DNA of 64,000 nt from Streptomyces sp. ISL-96 (GTDB taxonomy: Bacteria > Actinomycetota > Actinomycetes > Streptomycetales > Streptomycetaceae): assembly GCF_018614035.1 (NCBI RefSeq), contig NZ_JAGGPA010000023.1, forward strand, positions 1-64,000. Direction: 5' to 3'. The notes under the pieces are model-generated. The model was given only the letters and a program-made list of their open reading frames with translations. It had not been told where the DNA came from and did not search any database. Positions 34,438-44,327 of this stretch are shown piece by piece (the stretch's first letter is position 1; every line of letters begins with the position of its first letter). A program made the translations under genes and the position numbers.

Positions 34438-35679
34438 GTGTCTGCCGTTAAAAAGACCGCACTGACGGTCCTCTCCGCATCGCTGCTGCCCGCACTCACC
34501 GCCCTGCCCGCGCACGCGGCGGCCGCGGACAACAAGCAGCCAAAGCCCCCAGTTTCGATGTCGACGGTGGGCGGCACACAACTCGGGCAGCCCGGTACGC
34601 AGGTGCAGCTCGGCGCGGGCTCCCCCATTCTCCCGAAGGAACTCAGCGCCCGGTCGTGGATCGTCGCCGATGCCGAATCCGGCGACGTACTCGCGGCGCA
34701 CAACTCCCACTGGCGGCTGCCCCCGGCGTCCACCATGAAGATGCTCTTCGCGGACACGGTCCTGCCCAAGCTGCCCAAGACGCTGGTCTACAAAGTGAAG
34801 GACACCGACCTGGCGGGCATCGGTGAGGGCAGCAGCCTCGTCGGCATCAAGGAGCGGCACACGTACACCGTCCACGACATGTGGCTCGGCGTGTTCCTGA
34901 AGTCCGGCAACGACGCCGTGCACGTCCTGGCCGAGCTGAACGGCGGGATGGAGAAGACCGTCCGTGACATGCAGGCGCACGCCGAGGAGCTCCAGGCGCT
35001 CGACACCACCGTCGTCTCACCCGACGGTTACGACGCGAAGGGCCAGGTCAGCAGCGCGTACGACCTGACGCTCATCGCCCGCAGCGGCATGCAGAAGAAG
35101 GACTTCCGCGAGTACTGCTCGACAGCGAGCGCCATCTTCCCCGGCGAGAAGAAGGGGAAGAAGCGCGAGAGCTTCGAGATCCAGAACACCAACCGCCTGC
35201 TGACCGGCGCCCCGGACATCGAGCCGTACAAGGGCATGGCGGGCGTCAAGAACGGCAACACCACGCACGCGGGAGCGACGTTCACGGGTGTCGCGCAGCG
35301 CGGCGACAAGGTGCTGCTGGTGACCGTCATGAACCCGTCCGCCGAAGAGGGCCACGCCGTCTACAAGGAGGCCGCCCGCCTGCTCGACTGGGGCTTCGAG
35401 GCGTCGGGGAAGGTCACCCCGGTGGGTGAACTCGTGCCGCCGAAGTCGGCCGAGACCGGCCGGGACGCGCCCTCCGCCAAGGGCAAGGGCGGCAAGGGCG
35501 ACAAGGCAGCCGCCAAGGACGCGGCCACCCAGCTCGCGGTGACCGACGACGGCAGCACCGGCGTCGGCACCGCGCTCGCGATCACGGGCGGCGCGCTGGT
35601 GGTGCTTGCCGCCGGCGTGTTCCTGGTCAACCGGCGCTGGCCGCTGCCCGCCCTGGCGCGCCGCCGCCCTCGCCGCTAA
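34438..35679 (+). CDS. D-alanyl-D-alanine carboxypeptidase (S11 family)
   Basis: 413 residues; the GTG at 34438 has no ribosome site, and TACGTT eight bases upstream resembles a -10 box, so the message may be leaderless. A Sec signal (ALTVLSASLLPALTALPAHA) is followed by the penicillin-binding core: STMK (Ser nucleophile), SGN and VKNG in place of KTG. A C-terminal transmembrane segment (ALAITGGALVVLAAGVFLV) anchors the protein at the membrane. It trims the terminal D-Ala of peptidoglycan stems. Its last 53 bases overlap the opposite-strand YihY gene. Confidence 0.92.
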   Translation: MSAVKKTALTVLSASLLPALTALPAHAAAADNKQPKPPVSMSTVGGTQLGQPGTQVQLGAGSPILPKELSARSWIVADAESGDVLAAHNSHWRLPPASTMKMLFADTVLPKLPKTLVYKVKDTDLAGIGEGSSLVGIKERHTYTVHDMWLGVFLKSGNDAVHVLAELNGGMEKTVRDMQAHAEELQALDTTVVSPDGYDAKGQVSSAYDLTLIARSGMQKKDFREYCSTASAIFPGEKKGKKRESFEIQNTNRLLTGAPDIEPYKGMAGVKNGNTTHAGATFTGVAQRGDKVLLVTVMNPSAEEGHAVYKEAARLLDWGFEASGKVTPVGELVPPKSAETGRDAPSAKGKGGKGDKAAAKDAATQLAVTDDGSTGVGTALAITGGALVVLAAGVFLVNRRWPLPALARRRPRR

Positions 35680-36697
35680 TAGGGGGCGCGCCGCCGGGCG
35701 GGGGGCTGCCGGGCCGTGGACCGCCGGCCGGCGGGGCGGCGGCCGGCGGGGCGGCGGCCGGTGCGGCGTCCTCAGCGTCCTCGGCCTTCTCCGCGTCGGA
35801 CCCGTCGGACCCGTTGGACCCGTCGTCCTCGTCGGCCGCCCGTTCGTCGGCGTGCCGCGTCGCCGTCCACGCCGCGCAGCACAGCAGCAGCTTCGCCGTG
35901 AGGTTGATCCACAGCAGCAGTGCCACGGGAACACCGAACGCCCCGTACATGCTCTTCGCCGCGACGCCCTTCATGTAGCTGCCCAGCAGCACCTTGAGCA
36001 GCTCGAAGCCGACCGCGCCGATGAGCGACGCGGTGATCAGCCGGTGCCTGGCCGGCTGTACCCCCGGCAGCAGGGTCAGGACGTACAGCAGGATCAGGAA
36101 GTCCGCGCCGACCGCGAGGACGAGTGCGGCGATCCGCAGCATCACGCCACCCGCGCCGCTTTCCGGGATGCCGATCTGCTCGGCGGTCCAGTCGACGGCC
36201 GTCGAGCCGATCGAGGAGGCGGCCCAGGACGACAGCCCGATCACGCCGAGGCCGCCCAGCACCACGCCGTCCTTGAGTTTGCGCAGGATTGGGTTGCCCT
36301 CGTCCACGTCGTCCAGCTCCCAGACGGCCCGCAGGCATTCCCTCATCGAGCCGACCCAGCCGATGCCGGTGAAGAGCAGCAGGGCGCCGGCGACGAGGCC
36401 GACCGTGCCCGCGTTCTCCACGAGGGAGGCGAGGTCGAGCTGGCCGGAGATTCCCGGCACCTGCTCGGCGATCTTGTTCTCCATGCGGTGCAGCTGATCG
36501 TCGGAGAGCAGGGCCGCGCCGATCGCGGCGCTGACGGTGATCAGGGGGAAGAGCGAGAGGAAGCTGATGAAGGTGATCGCGGCGGCCAGCCGGGTCCAGT
36601 GGACGCGGTCGAGCGTCTCGTACGTACGCCAGGCGTGAGTGATCGTCAGCCGGGTCACGAACGGGCCGACGACGGGCAGTCTTTTTAGCCAGTCCAT
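35627..36697 (-). CDS. YihY/BrkB-family membrane protein
   Basis: 356 residues, ATG 36697. Six to seven membrane segments follow a short N-terminal helix; AAAITFISFLSLFPLITVSA, GIGWVGSMRECLRAVWEL and VGFELLKVLLGSYMKGVA are family signatures. The C-terminal 90 residues are a low-complexity Asp/Pro/Gly/Ala tail on the cytoplasmic side that overlaps the opposite-strand carboxypeptidase by 53 bases. The family was once mistaken for RNase BN; its actual function is unsettled. It overlaps the GtrA gene by 13 bases. Confidence 0.9.
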   Translation of the reverse strand: MDWLKRLPVVGPFVTRLTITHAWRTYETLDRVHWTRLAAAITFISFLSLFPLITVSAAIGAALLSDDQLHRMENKIAEQVPGISGQLDLASLVENAGTVGLVAGALLLFTGIGWVGSMRECLRAVWELDDVDEGNPILRKLKDGVVLGGLGVIGLSSWAASSIGSTAVDWTAEQIGIPESGAGGVMLRIAALVLAVGADFLILLYVLTLLPGVQPARHRLITASLIGAVGFELLKVLLGSYMKGVAAKSMYGAFGVPVALLLWINLTAKLLLCCAAWTATRHADERAADEDDGSNGSDGSDAEKAEDAEDAAPAAAPPAAAPPAGGPRPGSPPPGGAPPISGEGGGAPGRAAASAG

Positions 36698-37164
36698 GAC
36701 GTGCGCCTACCCTCCGTGGCGAAAACCAGCGTCCTGGTTCCCCAGAAACGCAGGCAGGTGGCGAGCGCCATGCCGACGACCGCTCCCGAGACGGTGTCGG
36801 CGCGGGGGGAGGTCAGCCCGAGGCCGTGGTGCGAGGCGGTGAGGCACAGGAGTTGTACGAGCGCTCCCGCGACGTTGACGGCGAAGAAGAGCGCGTACTG
36901 CCGCGCCCGTGCCCGGACCGCCGCCCGCTGCCGCTGTTGCTGCCGGTAGGTGCCGAGTGCGTTTCCGGCGTACGCGACCGAGCATCCGGCGGCGAAGGAC
37001 AGCGCCTTCGCGGTGAACGGGTCCCAGCCGAGCGGGCCGCGCAGCCACGTGAAGAGCGCGAGGTCGACGGCGTACGCACAGCCGCCGGCCAGCGCGAAGC
37101 CGCGCAGCTCGGCCCAGGTCACGCCGGTCACGCTGGTCACGCCCCTGGCGGCCGCCCCTCTCAC
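36685..37164 (-). CDS. GtrA-family membrane protein, putative polyprenyl-phospho-sugar flippase
   Basis: 159 residues. The GTG at 37164 overlaps the preceding TGA (GTGA); a later GTG at 37140 is an alternative. Four transmembrane segments include GFALAGGCAYAVDLALFTWL and AKALSFAAGCSVAYAGNALGTYR, typical of GtrA. In mycobacteria the Rv3789-type GtrA protein sits with the DPA genes and is implicated in moving decaprenyl-phospho-arabinose. It lies in the same run as DPPR synthase and PAP2 phosphatase, so the same role is inferred. Confidence 0.85.
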   Translation of the reverse strand: MRGAAARGVTSVTGVTWAELRGFALAGGCAYAVDLALFTWLRGPLGWDPFTAKALSFAAGCSVAYAGNALGTYRQQQRQRAAVRARARQYALFFAVNVAGALVQLLCLTASHHGLGLTSPRADTVSGAVVGMALATCLRFWGTRTLVFATEGRRTSWTG

Positions 37165-38162
37165 AGATCGGCCACCGCGAGCCCGTACATCGCCACCCAC
37201 ACGAGGCCGATGACGGCGAGCCCCCGGTCGCGCAGGACGACGTCCTCGGGGGCTCCGGCCGTGCCCCGGTCGGCGAAGACGGCGTACCGCAGCACGGAGA
37301 GGATGAACGCGACCATCGACAGCTGACGCCACGGCAGCAGGCTGCCGTTGGCCGTGCCGCCGCTCTCCAGGGCCCACAGGCAGTACCCCAGTACGGCGAC
37401 TCCGGCCGCGAGCTGCCAGACGAAGCGCAGGTAGCCGGTGGTGTATTCGCCGAGGAGGGCGCGGGTGGCGCCGCGCTTCCCGGGGCGGCCGGCCATCTGC
37501 ACGGCCTCGGAGTAGCGCTTCGCGGCGACCATGAAGAGCGCGCCGAAGCCCGCGGTGATCAGGAACCAGCGGGAGAGGGGGATGTGGAGCGCCACGCCGC
37601 CGATCATCGCGCGCATCAAGAAACCGGTGGTGACGACGACGAGATCGACGACGAGGACGTGCTTGAGCCGCACGCAGTACGCGAACTGCATGAGGACGTA
37701 CGCCGTGAGGAGAGCGGCCGTCATCGGGTTGCAGAGCAGGGCGGCGGTGACCGGTGCGAGGACCGCGAGCAGCCCCCCGGCGGCGTACGCCACGGGTACG
37801 GGGACCTGGCCGGCGGCGACGGGGCGGTGGCACTTGACGGGGTGCGCGCGGTCGGCGTCGGCGTCACGCGCGTCGTTGATCAGGTAGACGGCGGACGCGG
37901 CGGCGGTGAACAGCACGAAGACGACGGCCAGTTGGGCCAGGGAACGGTACGAGCCCAGTTCGCCGGCTGCGGCGGGCGCGGCGAGGACCAGCACGTTCTT
38001 GACCCACTGGCGGGGGCGCGCGGTGCGCAGCAGCCCGGCGGGCAGGCTCAGCGGCCGCCGCCTCGGCGCTCGCGGCGGCGCGGCTCGGCGGGGCTGGCCG
38101 ATGACGGCGGCCGGGGCGACGGTTGTTGTGGTGGTCGTGGTGCCCGCACTGCGCTCAGACAT
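37161..38162 (-). CDS. Decaprenyl-phosphate phosphoribosyltransferase (UbiA family)
   Basis: 333 residues; the ATG at 38162 follows GGAGG by seven bases. The polyprenyl-binding signature VYLINDARDADADRAHPVK (NDxxDxxxD) and several helices show the UbiA fold. The basic N-terminus before RTARPRQWVKNVLVLAAP is typical of DprP/Rv3806c. It joins 5-phosphoribosyl pyrophosphate to decaprenyl phosphate to start DPA synthesis at the membrane. It overlaps the PAP2 gene (38155) and the GtrA gene, so the three are coupled. Confidence 0.88.
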   Translation of the reverse strand: MSERSAGTTTTTTTVAPAAVIGQPRRAAPPRAPRRRPLSLPAGLLRTARPRQWVKNVLVLAAPAAAGELGSYRSLAQLAVVFVLFTAAASAVYLINDARDADADRAHPVKCHRPVAAGQVPVPVAYAAGGLLAVLAPVTAALLCNPMTAALLTAYVLMQFAYCVRLKHVLVVDLVVVTTGFLMRAMIGGVALHIPLSRWFLITAGFGALFMVAAKRYSEAVQMAGRPGKRGATRALLGEYTTGYLRFVWQLAAGVAVLGYCLWALESGGTANGSLLPWRQLSMVAFILSVLRYAVFADRGTAGAPEDVVLRDRGLAVIGLVWVAMYGLAVADL

Positions 38163-38718
38163 ACCCGGCACCTCCCTCGGTCACGACCACGGCCACGGCC
38201 GCTGCGGCGGCGGTCGGCCCGGTCATCCAGGCCGCGCCGAGTCCGGCGGTGATCCCGCCGAGCAGTACCCCGGCCAGGACATCGGTCGGGTAGTGGACGC
38301 CGGCCACCAGGCGGGACACGCACATCGCGGCGGCCAGCGGCGGCACAAGGCGGTGGCCGACGGGGCGCAGCACGCCGAAGGCCACGGTCGCGGCGGCCGC
38401 CGACGCCGCGTGGGAGCTGGGGAAGGAGTGCCGGCCCGCGGTGCTCACCAGTGGCTCCAGGGCGGCGAGCTGGGGGCGGGCGCGGCGTACCACCAGCTTG
38501 ATTCCCATGCTCGCCAGGTGCGCCGCGCCGATCAGCGCCGTACCGCGCAGCCAGGAGTGGCGGCGCTCGTGGTCGGCCCCGGCGCCCAGGAGGCCTGCGG
38601 CGATCCAGACGGCGCCGTGCTCACCGCACCAGGAGAGCCCCCGGGCGGCGGCCGCCACGCGTGGATCCGTACCGCAGTCCCGCATTGCCGACAGCAGACG
38701 GCGATCAACCTCTCGCAT
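38155..38718 (-). CDS. PAP2-family phosphatase, likely phospho-decaprenylphosphoribose phosphatase
   Basis: 187 residues. Catalytic motifs are KLVVRRARP (KxxxxxxRP), SFPSSHA (PSGH-type) and SRLVAGVHYPTD (SRxxxxxHxxxD). The small size with several helices matches Rv3807c, which removes the phosphate from decaprenylphosphoryl-5-phosphoribose. It is the first gene of the run PAP2-DPPR synthase-GtrA. The distinct start context GGTGACAG upstream gives a start at 38718. Confidence 0.85.
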   Translation of the reverse strand: MREVDRRLLSAMRDCGTDPRVAAAARGLSWCGEHGAVWIAAGLLGAGADHERRHSWLRGTALIGAAHLASMGIKLVVRRARPQLAALEPLVSTAGRHSFPSSHAASAAAATVAFGVLRPVGHRLVPPLAAAMCVSRLVAGVHYPTDVLAGVLLGGITAGLGAAWMTGPTAAAAAVAVVVTEGGAGYV

Positions 38719-38900
38719 CTGTCACCCCTCTTCCGTAGCGGCGGCCCGGTCAGTCGGCCGGGCGCAGGCAAGGGGCGACTCTGCTCGGATTAAGCAGACT
38801 AGTCATGTTAATTGCTGACGACACACCACCAACCACCCATTTGCCCAGCACACCAGGCGATTTACTGAACTGCGATGTTTAGGGACGATACGGTCACTCC

Positions 38901-40283
38901 ATGCCTGTCGACACCGTGCTCGCCTCCGCCTCGGTGGAAGTCACCGGTTGGGGCCGCACCGCCCCGACGACCGCCGCCCGCCTGGTCCGGCCCCGTTCGT
39001 ACGAGGAGGCGGCGGCCGCGGTCCTCGACTGCGCGGCGCACGGCGCGCGCGGCGGCATCGCGCGCGGGCTCGGCCGGGCGTACGGCGACGCGGCGCAGAA
39101 CGCGGGCGGCTCCGTACTCGACATGACCGGGCTGGACCGCATCAGTACGGTCGACGCCCGCACGGGCGTCGTGGTGTGCGACGCGGGCGTGAGCCTGCAC
39201 CGGCTGATGGAAGTCCTGCTGCCACTCGGCTGGTTCGTGCCGGTGACGCCCGGGACCCGGTACGTGACCGTGGGCGGCGCGATCGGCGCCGACATCCACG
39301 GCAAGAACCACCACGGCTCGGGCTCCTTCTCGCGTCACGTCGTCTCGCTCGAACTGCTCACCGCCGACGGCGAGGTACGTACGGTCCCCTCCGGCACCGA
39401 ACTCTTCGACGCCACGGCGGGCGGCATGGGCCTGACCGGCGTCATCCTTTCGGCGAGCATCCAACTCCTCCCGGTGGAGACCTCCTTCATGCGGGTCGAC
39501 ACCGAACGCGCCACCGACCTGGACGACCTGATGGCCCGGCTCACCGCCACCGACCACCGCTACCGCTACTCGGTCGCCTGGATCGACCTCCTCGCGCGCG
39601 GCGCGGCCATGGGGCGCTCGGTCCTCACCCGGGGGGAGCACGCCCCGCTCGACGCGCTCCCGGCGCGCGCCCGCCGGGCGCCGCTCGCGTTCCGGCCGGG
39701 ACGGCTCCCGGCCGCGCCCGGCTTCGTACCGGAAGGGCTGCTCGGCCGGGCATCGGTGGGGGTGTTCAACGAGCTCTGGTACCGCAGGGCGCCGCGAGCA
39801 CGCCGCACCGGCGAAATCCAGAAGCTGTCGACGTTCTTCCACCCGCTGGACGGTGTCCCGCACTGGAACCGGATCTACGGGCGCGGCGGGTTCGTCCAGT
39901 ACCAGTTCGTCGTCGGGTACGGGCAGGAGGAGGCCCTGCGCCGGATCGTCGGCCGCATCTCGGGGCGCGGCTGCCCGTCGTTTCTCGCCGTACTGAAACG
40001 GTTCGGGGACGGCGATCCGGGCTGGCTCTCCTTCCCGGTGCCCGGCTGGACGCTGGCGCTGGACATCCCGGCGGGCCTGCCGGGGCTGGGCGCGTTCCTC
40101 GACGAGCTCGACGAGGAGGTCGTGGCGGCCGGCGGCCGCGTCTACCTGGCGAAGGACTCCCGGCTGCGGCCGGAACTGCTGGGGGCGATGTATCCGCGGC
40201 TGGCGGAATTCCGGGCGCTGCGCGCCGAGCTCGACCCGCGCGGCGTCTTCACGTCGGACCTGTCCCGCCGCCTTTCCCTCTGA
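38901..40283 (+). CDS. dprE1: Decaprenylphosphoryl-beta-D-ribose 2'-oxidase
   Basis: 460 residues. FAD-binding (PCMH-type) features are RPRSYEEAAAAVLDCA, GLGRAYGDAAQNAGG, VTVGGAIGADIHGKNHH and FSRHVVSLELL. The C-terminus aligns end-to-end with M. tuberculosis DprE1 (LAKDSR, AMYPR, FTSDLSRRL). It oxidises DPR to the 2-keto intermediate with FAD. The residue matching mycobacterial Cys387 (benzothiazinone target) is Ala386 in PGWTLALDIP. The next gene is dprE2. The start has no clear ribosome site, so the message may be leaderless or weakly translated. Confidence 0.9.
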   Translation: MPVDTVLASASVEVTGWGRTAPTTAARLVRPRSYEEAAAAVLDCAAHGARGGIARGLGRAYGDAAQNAGGSVLDMTGLDRISTVDARTGVVVCDAGVSLHRLMEVLLPLGWFVPVTPGTRYVTVGGAIGADIHGKNHHGSGSFSRHVVSLELLTADGEVRTVPSGTELFDATAGGMGLTGVILSASIQLLPVETSFMRVDTERATDLDDLMARLTATDHRYRYSVAWIDLLARGAAMGRSVLTRGEHAPLDALPARARRAPLAFRPGRLPAAPGFVPEGLLGRASVGVFNELWYRRAPRARRTGEIQKLSTFFHPLDGVPHWNRIYGRGGFVQYQFVVGYGQEEALRRIVGRISGRGCPSFLAVLKRFGDGDPGWLSFPVPGWTLALDIPAGLPGLGAFLDELDEEVVAAGGRVYLAKDSRLRPELLGAMYPRLAEFRALRAELDPRGVFTSDLSRRLSL

Positions 40284-40341
40284 CTGCCGCCGTCCCTCCG
40301 ACTGACGTTTTCCGTCCACGTCCCCCCTCCAGGAGCGCATC

Positions 40342-41097
40342 ATGAAGGACGCCTTCGGCATCCCCCAGTCCCTGCTCGTCCTCGGCGGCACGTCCGAGAT
40401 CGGCCTCGCCACGGCCCGCCGCCTGATCGCCCGCCGCACGCGTCTGGTCTGGCTGGCCGGCCGCCCGTCCCCCGCGCTCGAAGAGGCGGCGGCCGGGCTG
40501 CGGGCGCTGGGCGCGGAGGTCCGTACGGTGGCATTCGACGCGCTCGACGCCGTGGCGCACGAGGAGAAGCTCGGCAAGGTCTTCGCCGAGGGCGACATCG
40601 ACATGGTGCTGCTGGCCTTCGGTGTCCTCGGCGACCAGGCGCACGACGAGGAACAGCCACTGTCGGCGGTCAGGGTCGCGCAGACCAACTACACGGGCGC
40701 CGTCTCGGCCGCCCTGGTGTGCGCGAACGCGCTCCAGGGGCAGGGCCACGGCTCACTGGTCGTGCTGTCGTCGGTGGCGGGCGAGCGCGCCCGCCGGGCG
40801 AATTTCATCTACGGGTCGAGCAAGGCGGGCCTGGACGCCTTCGCACAGGGCCTCGGCGACGCACTGTACGGGACGGGCGTGCACGTGATGGTCGTACGCC
40901 CCGGATTCGTACGGTCGAAGATGACGGCGGGCCTGCCCGAGGCACCCATGGCGACCACCCCAGCCGCGGTCGCCACCGCCATCGAGCTGGGGCTGCGGCG
41001 GCGCTCGGAGACGGTGTGGGTGCCGGGGGCGATGCGGTTCGTGATGTCGGCGCTGCGGCACGTACCGCGACCGCTGTTCCGGCGGCTGCCGGTCTGA
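40342..41097 (+). CDS. dprE2: Decaprenylphosphoryl-keto-ribose reductase (SDR)
   Basis: 251 residues; the ATG at 40342 follows CAGGAG. The NAD(P)-binding site is LLVLGGTSEIGLATARRLIA; the catalytic motif is FIYGSSKAGLDAF (YxxxK) with Ser in LSSVAG. It matches DprE2, which reduces the keto intermediate from DprE1 to DPA, the arabinose donor. It lies 58 bases after dprE1 and probably shares its transcript. Streptomyces uses for DPA are less clear than the mycobacterial cell wall. Confidence 0.88.
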   Translation: MKDAFGIPQSLLVLGGTSEIGLATARRLIARRTRLVWLAGRPSPALEEAAAGLRALGAEVRTVAFDALDAVAHEEKLGKVFAEGDIDMVLLAFGVLGDQAHDEEQPLSAVRVAQTNYTGAVSAALVCANALQGQGHGSLVVLSSVAGERARRANFIYGSSKAGLDAFAQGLGDALYGTGVHVMVVRPGFVRSKMTAGLPEAPMATTPAAVATAIELGLRRRSETVWVPGAMRFVMSALRHVPRPLFRRLPV

Positions 41098-41101
41098 GGA
41101 A

Positions 41102-41132
41102 TGCGGGGCTGGGGCAGTGCTCCGGCCCCGCA
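41102..41132. terminator. Bidirectional hairpin between dprE2 and the 2H phosphoesterase gene
   Basis: Fourteen-base arms with two mismatches (41102-41115 and 41119-41132) and a three-base loop lie between the convergent stops. Confidence 0.55.
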
Positions 41133-41141
41133 GCGGGCGGG

Positions 41142-41735
41142 TCAGGACCGGAGCGAGGGCGCCGCCGGCTGGTCCACGGGTGAGTTCTGGGCCGGCACCA
41201 TGCCCGCCGCGCCGCCCCCGAACGCGTACTCCCGGAGCTTGCGCCACACCCCGTCCGCGCCCTGCTCGTACAGCGCGAACCCGGCGCAGGCCCACTGCGC
41301 CTCGTACTCCGAAAGCTCTTCGTACGCCCGGTCCATCCCCTCTTCGGAGATGCCGTGGGCGACCGTGACGTGCGGGTGATACGGGAACTGAAGCTCACGC
41401 ACGAGCGGCCCCGACGCGTCCCTGACCCGCTTCTGGAGCCACGAGCAGGCCGCCGCACCCTCGACGACCTGGACAAAGACGACCGGGGAGAGCGGGCGGA
41501 ACGTACCCGTACCCGACAGCCGCATCGGGAAGGAGCGCCCGGACGCCGCGACGGCGGCGAGGTGCGCCTCGACGGCGGGCAGGAGCGCCGCGTCGACCTC
41601 GGTGGGCGGGAGGAGGGTGACATGCGTGGGGATGCCGTGCGCGGCCGGATCCCCGAAGCTCGCGCGCCGCTCCTGGAGCAGGCTGCCGTACGGCTCCGGG
41701 ACCGCGATCGAAACGCCGAGCGTTACGGTCCCCAC
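41142..41735 (-). CDS. 2'-5' RNA ligase family (2H phosphoesterase) protein
   Basis: 197 residues. The two catalytic HxT motifs are THVTLLPP (about 38) and HPHVTVAHG (about 122), with the usual two-lobed layout. Members act as cyclic phosphodiesterases or RNA ligases on 2',3'-cyclic phosphate ends. It stands beside trpS, a neighbourhood kept in Streptomyces. The substrate is unknown. Confidence 0.88.
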   Translation of the reverse strand: MGTVTLGVSIAVPEPYGSLLQERRASFGDPAAHGIPTHVTLLPPTEVDAALLPAVEAHLAAVAASGRSFPMRLSGTGTFRPLSPVVFVQVVEGAAACSWLQKRVRDASGPLVRELQFPYHPHVTVAHGISEEGMDRAYEELSEYEAQWACAGFALYEQGADGVWRKLREYAFGGGAAGMVPAQNSPVDQPAAPSLRS

Positions 41736-41865
41736 GTCGTTCTCCTCCGTCGTCGTCCGGTACGTCCTGTGTGGTGCTGCCAGTGTGCAGTGTGGCGGTC
41801 GGGCGGCCCTTGTGGCCAGAGTCCTTGGTCCGGACGTTGGTCACGGTCCGGACCGACACCCGCGC

Positions 41866-42891
<1,026 letters not shown>

Positions 42892-42899
42892 TCAGGTGT

Positions 42900-42926
42900 G
42901 GAACCCAACTCGGCTCTCCGGTGTAT
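42900..42926 (+). promoter_or_regulatory. ECF-type promoter for the sigma factor gene
   Basis: GGAACCCA (42900-42907), 12 bases, then GGTGTAT (42920-42926). The same words with the same spacing occur at 44328-44354. The GTG start at 42934 is eight bases downstream of GGTGTAT, so the message would begin at or next to the start codon (leaderless). Confidence 0.7.
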
Positions 42927-42933
42927 CAAGAGT

Positions 42934-43545
42934 GTGAGGACGCGGGAGGGGACCCTGGAGGGGGGCCGCATCGGCATCGACGATGCTGCGGTGATCGCGC
43001 GCGTACGGTCCGGGGAGCCCGAGGCGTATGCGGAACTGGTGCGCGCCTACACAGGAATCGCGCTCAGGGCGGCTGTGGCGCTTGGAGCGGGTGCGGACGC
43101 GGAAGACGTGGTGCAGGCGAGCCTCTTCAAGGCGTACCAGTCGCTGGGGCGCTTCAGGGACGGCTCGGCGTTCCGGCCGTGGTTGCTCCGGATTGTCGCG
43201 AATGAGACGAGAAACACAGTTCGCTCGGCGAGTCGTCGGCGGGCCGCGACGGGGCGGGAAGCGGCGTTGCTGGGTGCCGGGCCGGCGATACCGGAATCGG
43301 CCGATCCGGCGGTGGCGGCGCTGGCGGAGGAGCGGCGGCGGCGGTTACTGGCCGCGCTGGACGAGCTGAGCGAGGACCAGCGCCGCGTCGTCACGTACCG
43401 CTATCTGCTGGAGATGAGCGAGGCGGAGACGGCGGAGGCACTGGGCTGGCCGGAGGGCACGGTGAAGTCGAGGCTGAACCGTGGGCTGAAGAAGCTGCGG
43501 CGGATTCTGCCGGGGGCGTGGGAAGGGGGTGATGAGCATGAGTAG
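42934..43545 (+). CDS. ECF-subfamily RNA polymerase sigma factor
   Basis: 203 residues from GTG 42934. Sigma-2 region: ARVRSGEPEAYAELVRAY, EDVVQASLFKAYQSLGRFR, WLLRIVANETRNTVRS. Sigma-4 region: LDELSEDQRRVVTYRYLLEMSE and EALGWPEGTVKSRLNRGLKK. There is no ribosome site before the GTG; a CTG at 42952 after GGGAGGGG is an alternative start. The promoter motif just upstream fits a leaderless start and autoregulation. The 3' end overlaps the next gene, whose product is the likely anti-sigma partner. Confidence 0.9.
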   Translation: MRTREGTLEGGRIGIDDAAVIARVRSGEPEAYAELVRAYTGIALRAAVALGAGADAEDVVQASLFKAYQSLGRFRDGSAFRPWLLRIVANETRNTVRSASRRRAATGREAALLGAGPAIPESADPAVAALAEERRRRLLAALDELSEDQRRVVTYRYLLEMSEAETAEALGWPEGTVKSRLNRGLKKLRRILPGAWEGGDEHE

Positions 43546-44323
43546 CGACCGGCCGGAGGGACGGCCCGAGGAGCTGCGCGACGAGCTGCGCGAGCTGGGG
43601 CGCGGGATGCGGGTCCCGTACGTCGACGGAGCGACCATGGCCGAGCGGGTGCTGGCGCAGATCATCGCGGAGGCGGTACCCGTGCCGGTGGCGGAGCCTC
43701 CGGGGCGCGGGGAGCGGGTGCGGGCCTGGGCGCGGCGCAGGTGGCGGCTGCTGACCGCCGCGCTGTCCGGGCTGCTGGTCGCGCTGGTGCTCACGCCCCC
43801 GGTGCGGGCGGCGGTCGTGGAGTGGTTCGACTTCGGCGGCGTGGAGGTGCGGTACGACCCGGCGGCCTCGCCGCCGCCAGGATCGCCCGGCGCGGGGCCG
43901 CCCGGCTGCCCGCAGGGGCTGACGGTGGCGGAGGCGGCGCTGCGGGCCGGCTTCGGTCCGGTGCTGCCGACGGGGCTGGGTGAGCCGGTGGCGGCTTCGG
44001 TCTCGGCCGACCGGCGGGTGCTCTCGGTGTGCTGGGGGAAGGTCCGGATCGACGAGTTCCGGGCGACCATCGACCCGCTCTTCCACAAGACGACGCCTGT
44101 GCCCGCCGCTTACACCGAAGTGGAGGGCCGGACGGCCCTGTGGTTCCCGGAGCGCCACCGGCTGACGCTGAAGCTCGTGGACGAGGCCGGCCGGTCGTAC
44201 GGGCACGAGGTGAGGTCGGCGGGCCCGACCCTGCTCTGGCAGCACGGCGGGCTGCTGACGCTGCGGCTGGAGGGCGTGGAGTCCATGGAGCGCGCGGTGA
44301 AACTCGCAGAATCGGCCCGCTGA
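43532..44323 (+). CDS. Single-pass membrane protein, probable anti-sigma partner
   Basis: 263 residues; the ATG follows GGAAGGGGG and the first codons overlap the end of the sigma gene. A cytoplasmic N-terminal segment of about 65 residues (RDELRELGRGMRVP, ERVLAQIIAEAV) precedes one transmembrane helix near residues 75-95 (LTAALSGLLVALVLTPPV). The extracytoplasmic part has Cys pairs (PPGCPQG, VCWGK) and a beta-rich region. Its position and shape suit an anti-sigma factor that holds the ECF sigma at the membrane; no zinc HxxxCxxC motif is seen. Confidence 0.75.
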   Translation: MSMSSDRPEGRPEELRDELRELGRGMRVPYVDGATMAERVLAQIIAEAVPVPVAEPPGRGERVRAWARRRWRLLTAALSGLLVALVLTPPVRAAVVEWFDFGGVEVRYDPAASPPPGSPGAGPPGCPQGLTVAEAALRAGFGPVLPTGLGEPVAASVSADRRVLSVCWGKVRIDEFRATIDPLFHKTTPVPAAYTEVEGRTALWFPERHRLTLKLVDEAGRSYGHEVRSAGPTLLWQHGGLLTLRLEGVESMERAVKLAESAR

Positions 44324-44327
44324 GAGT

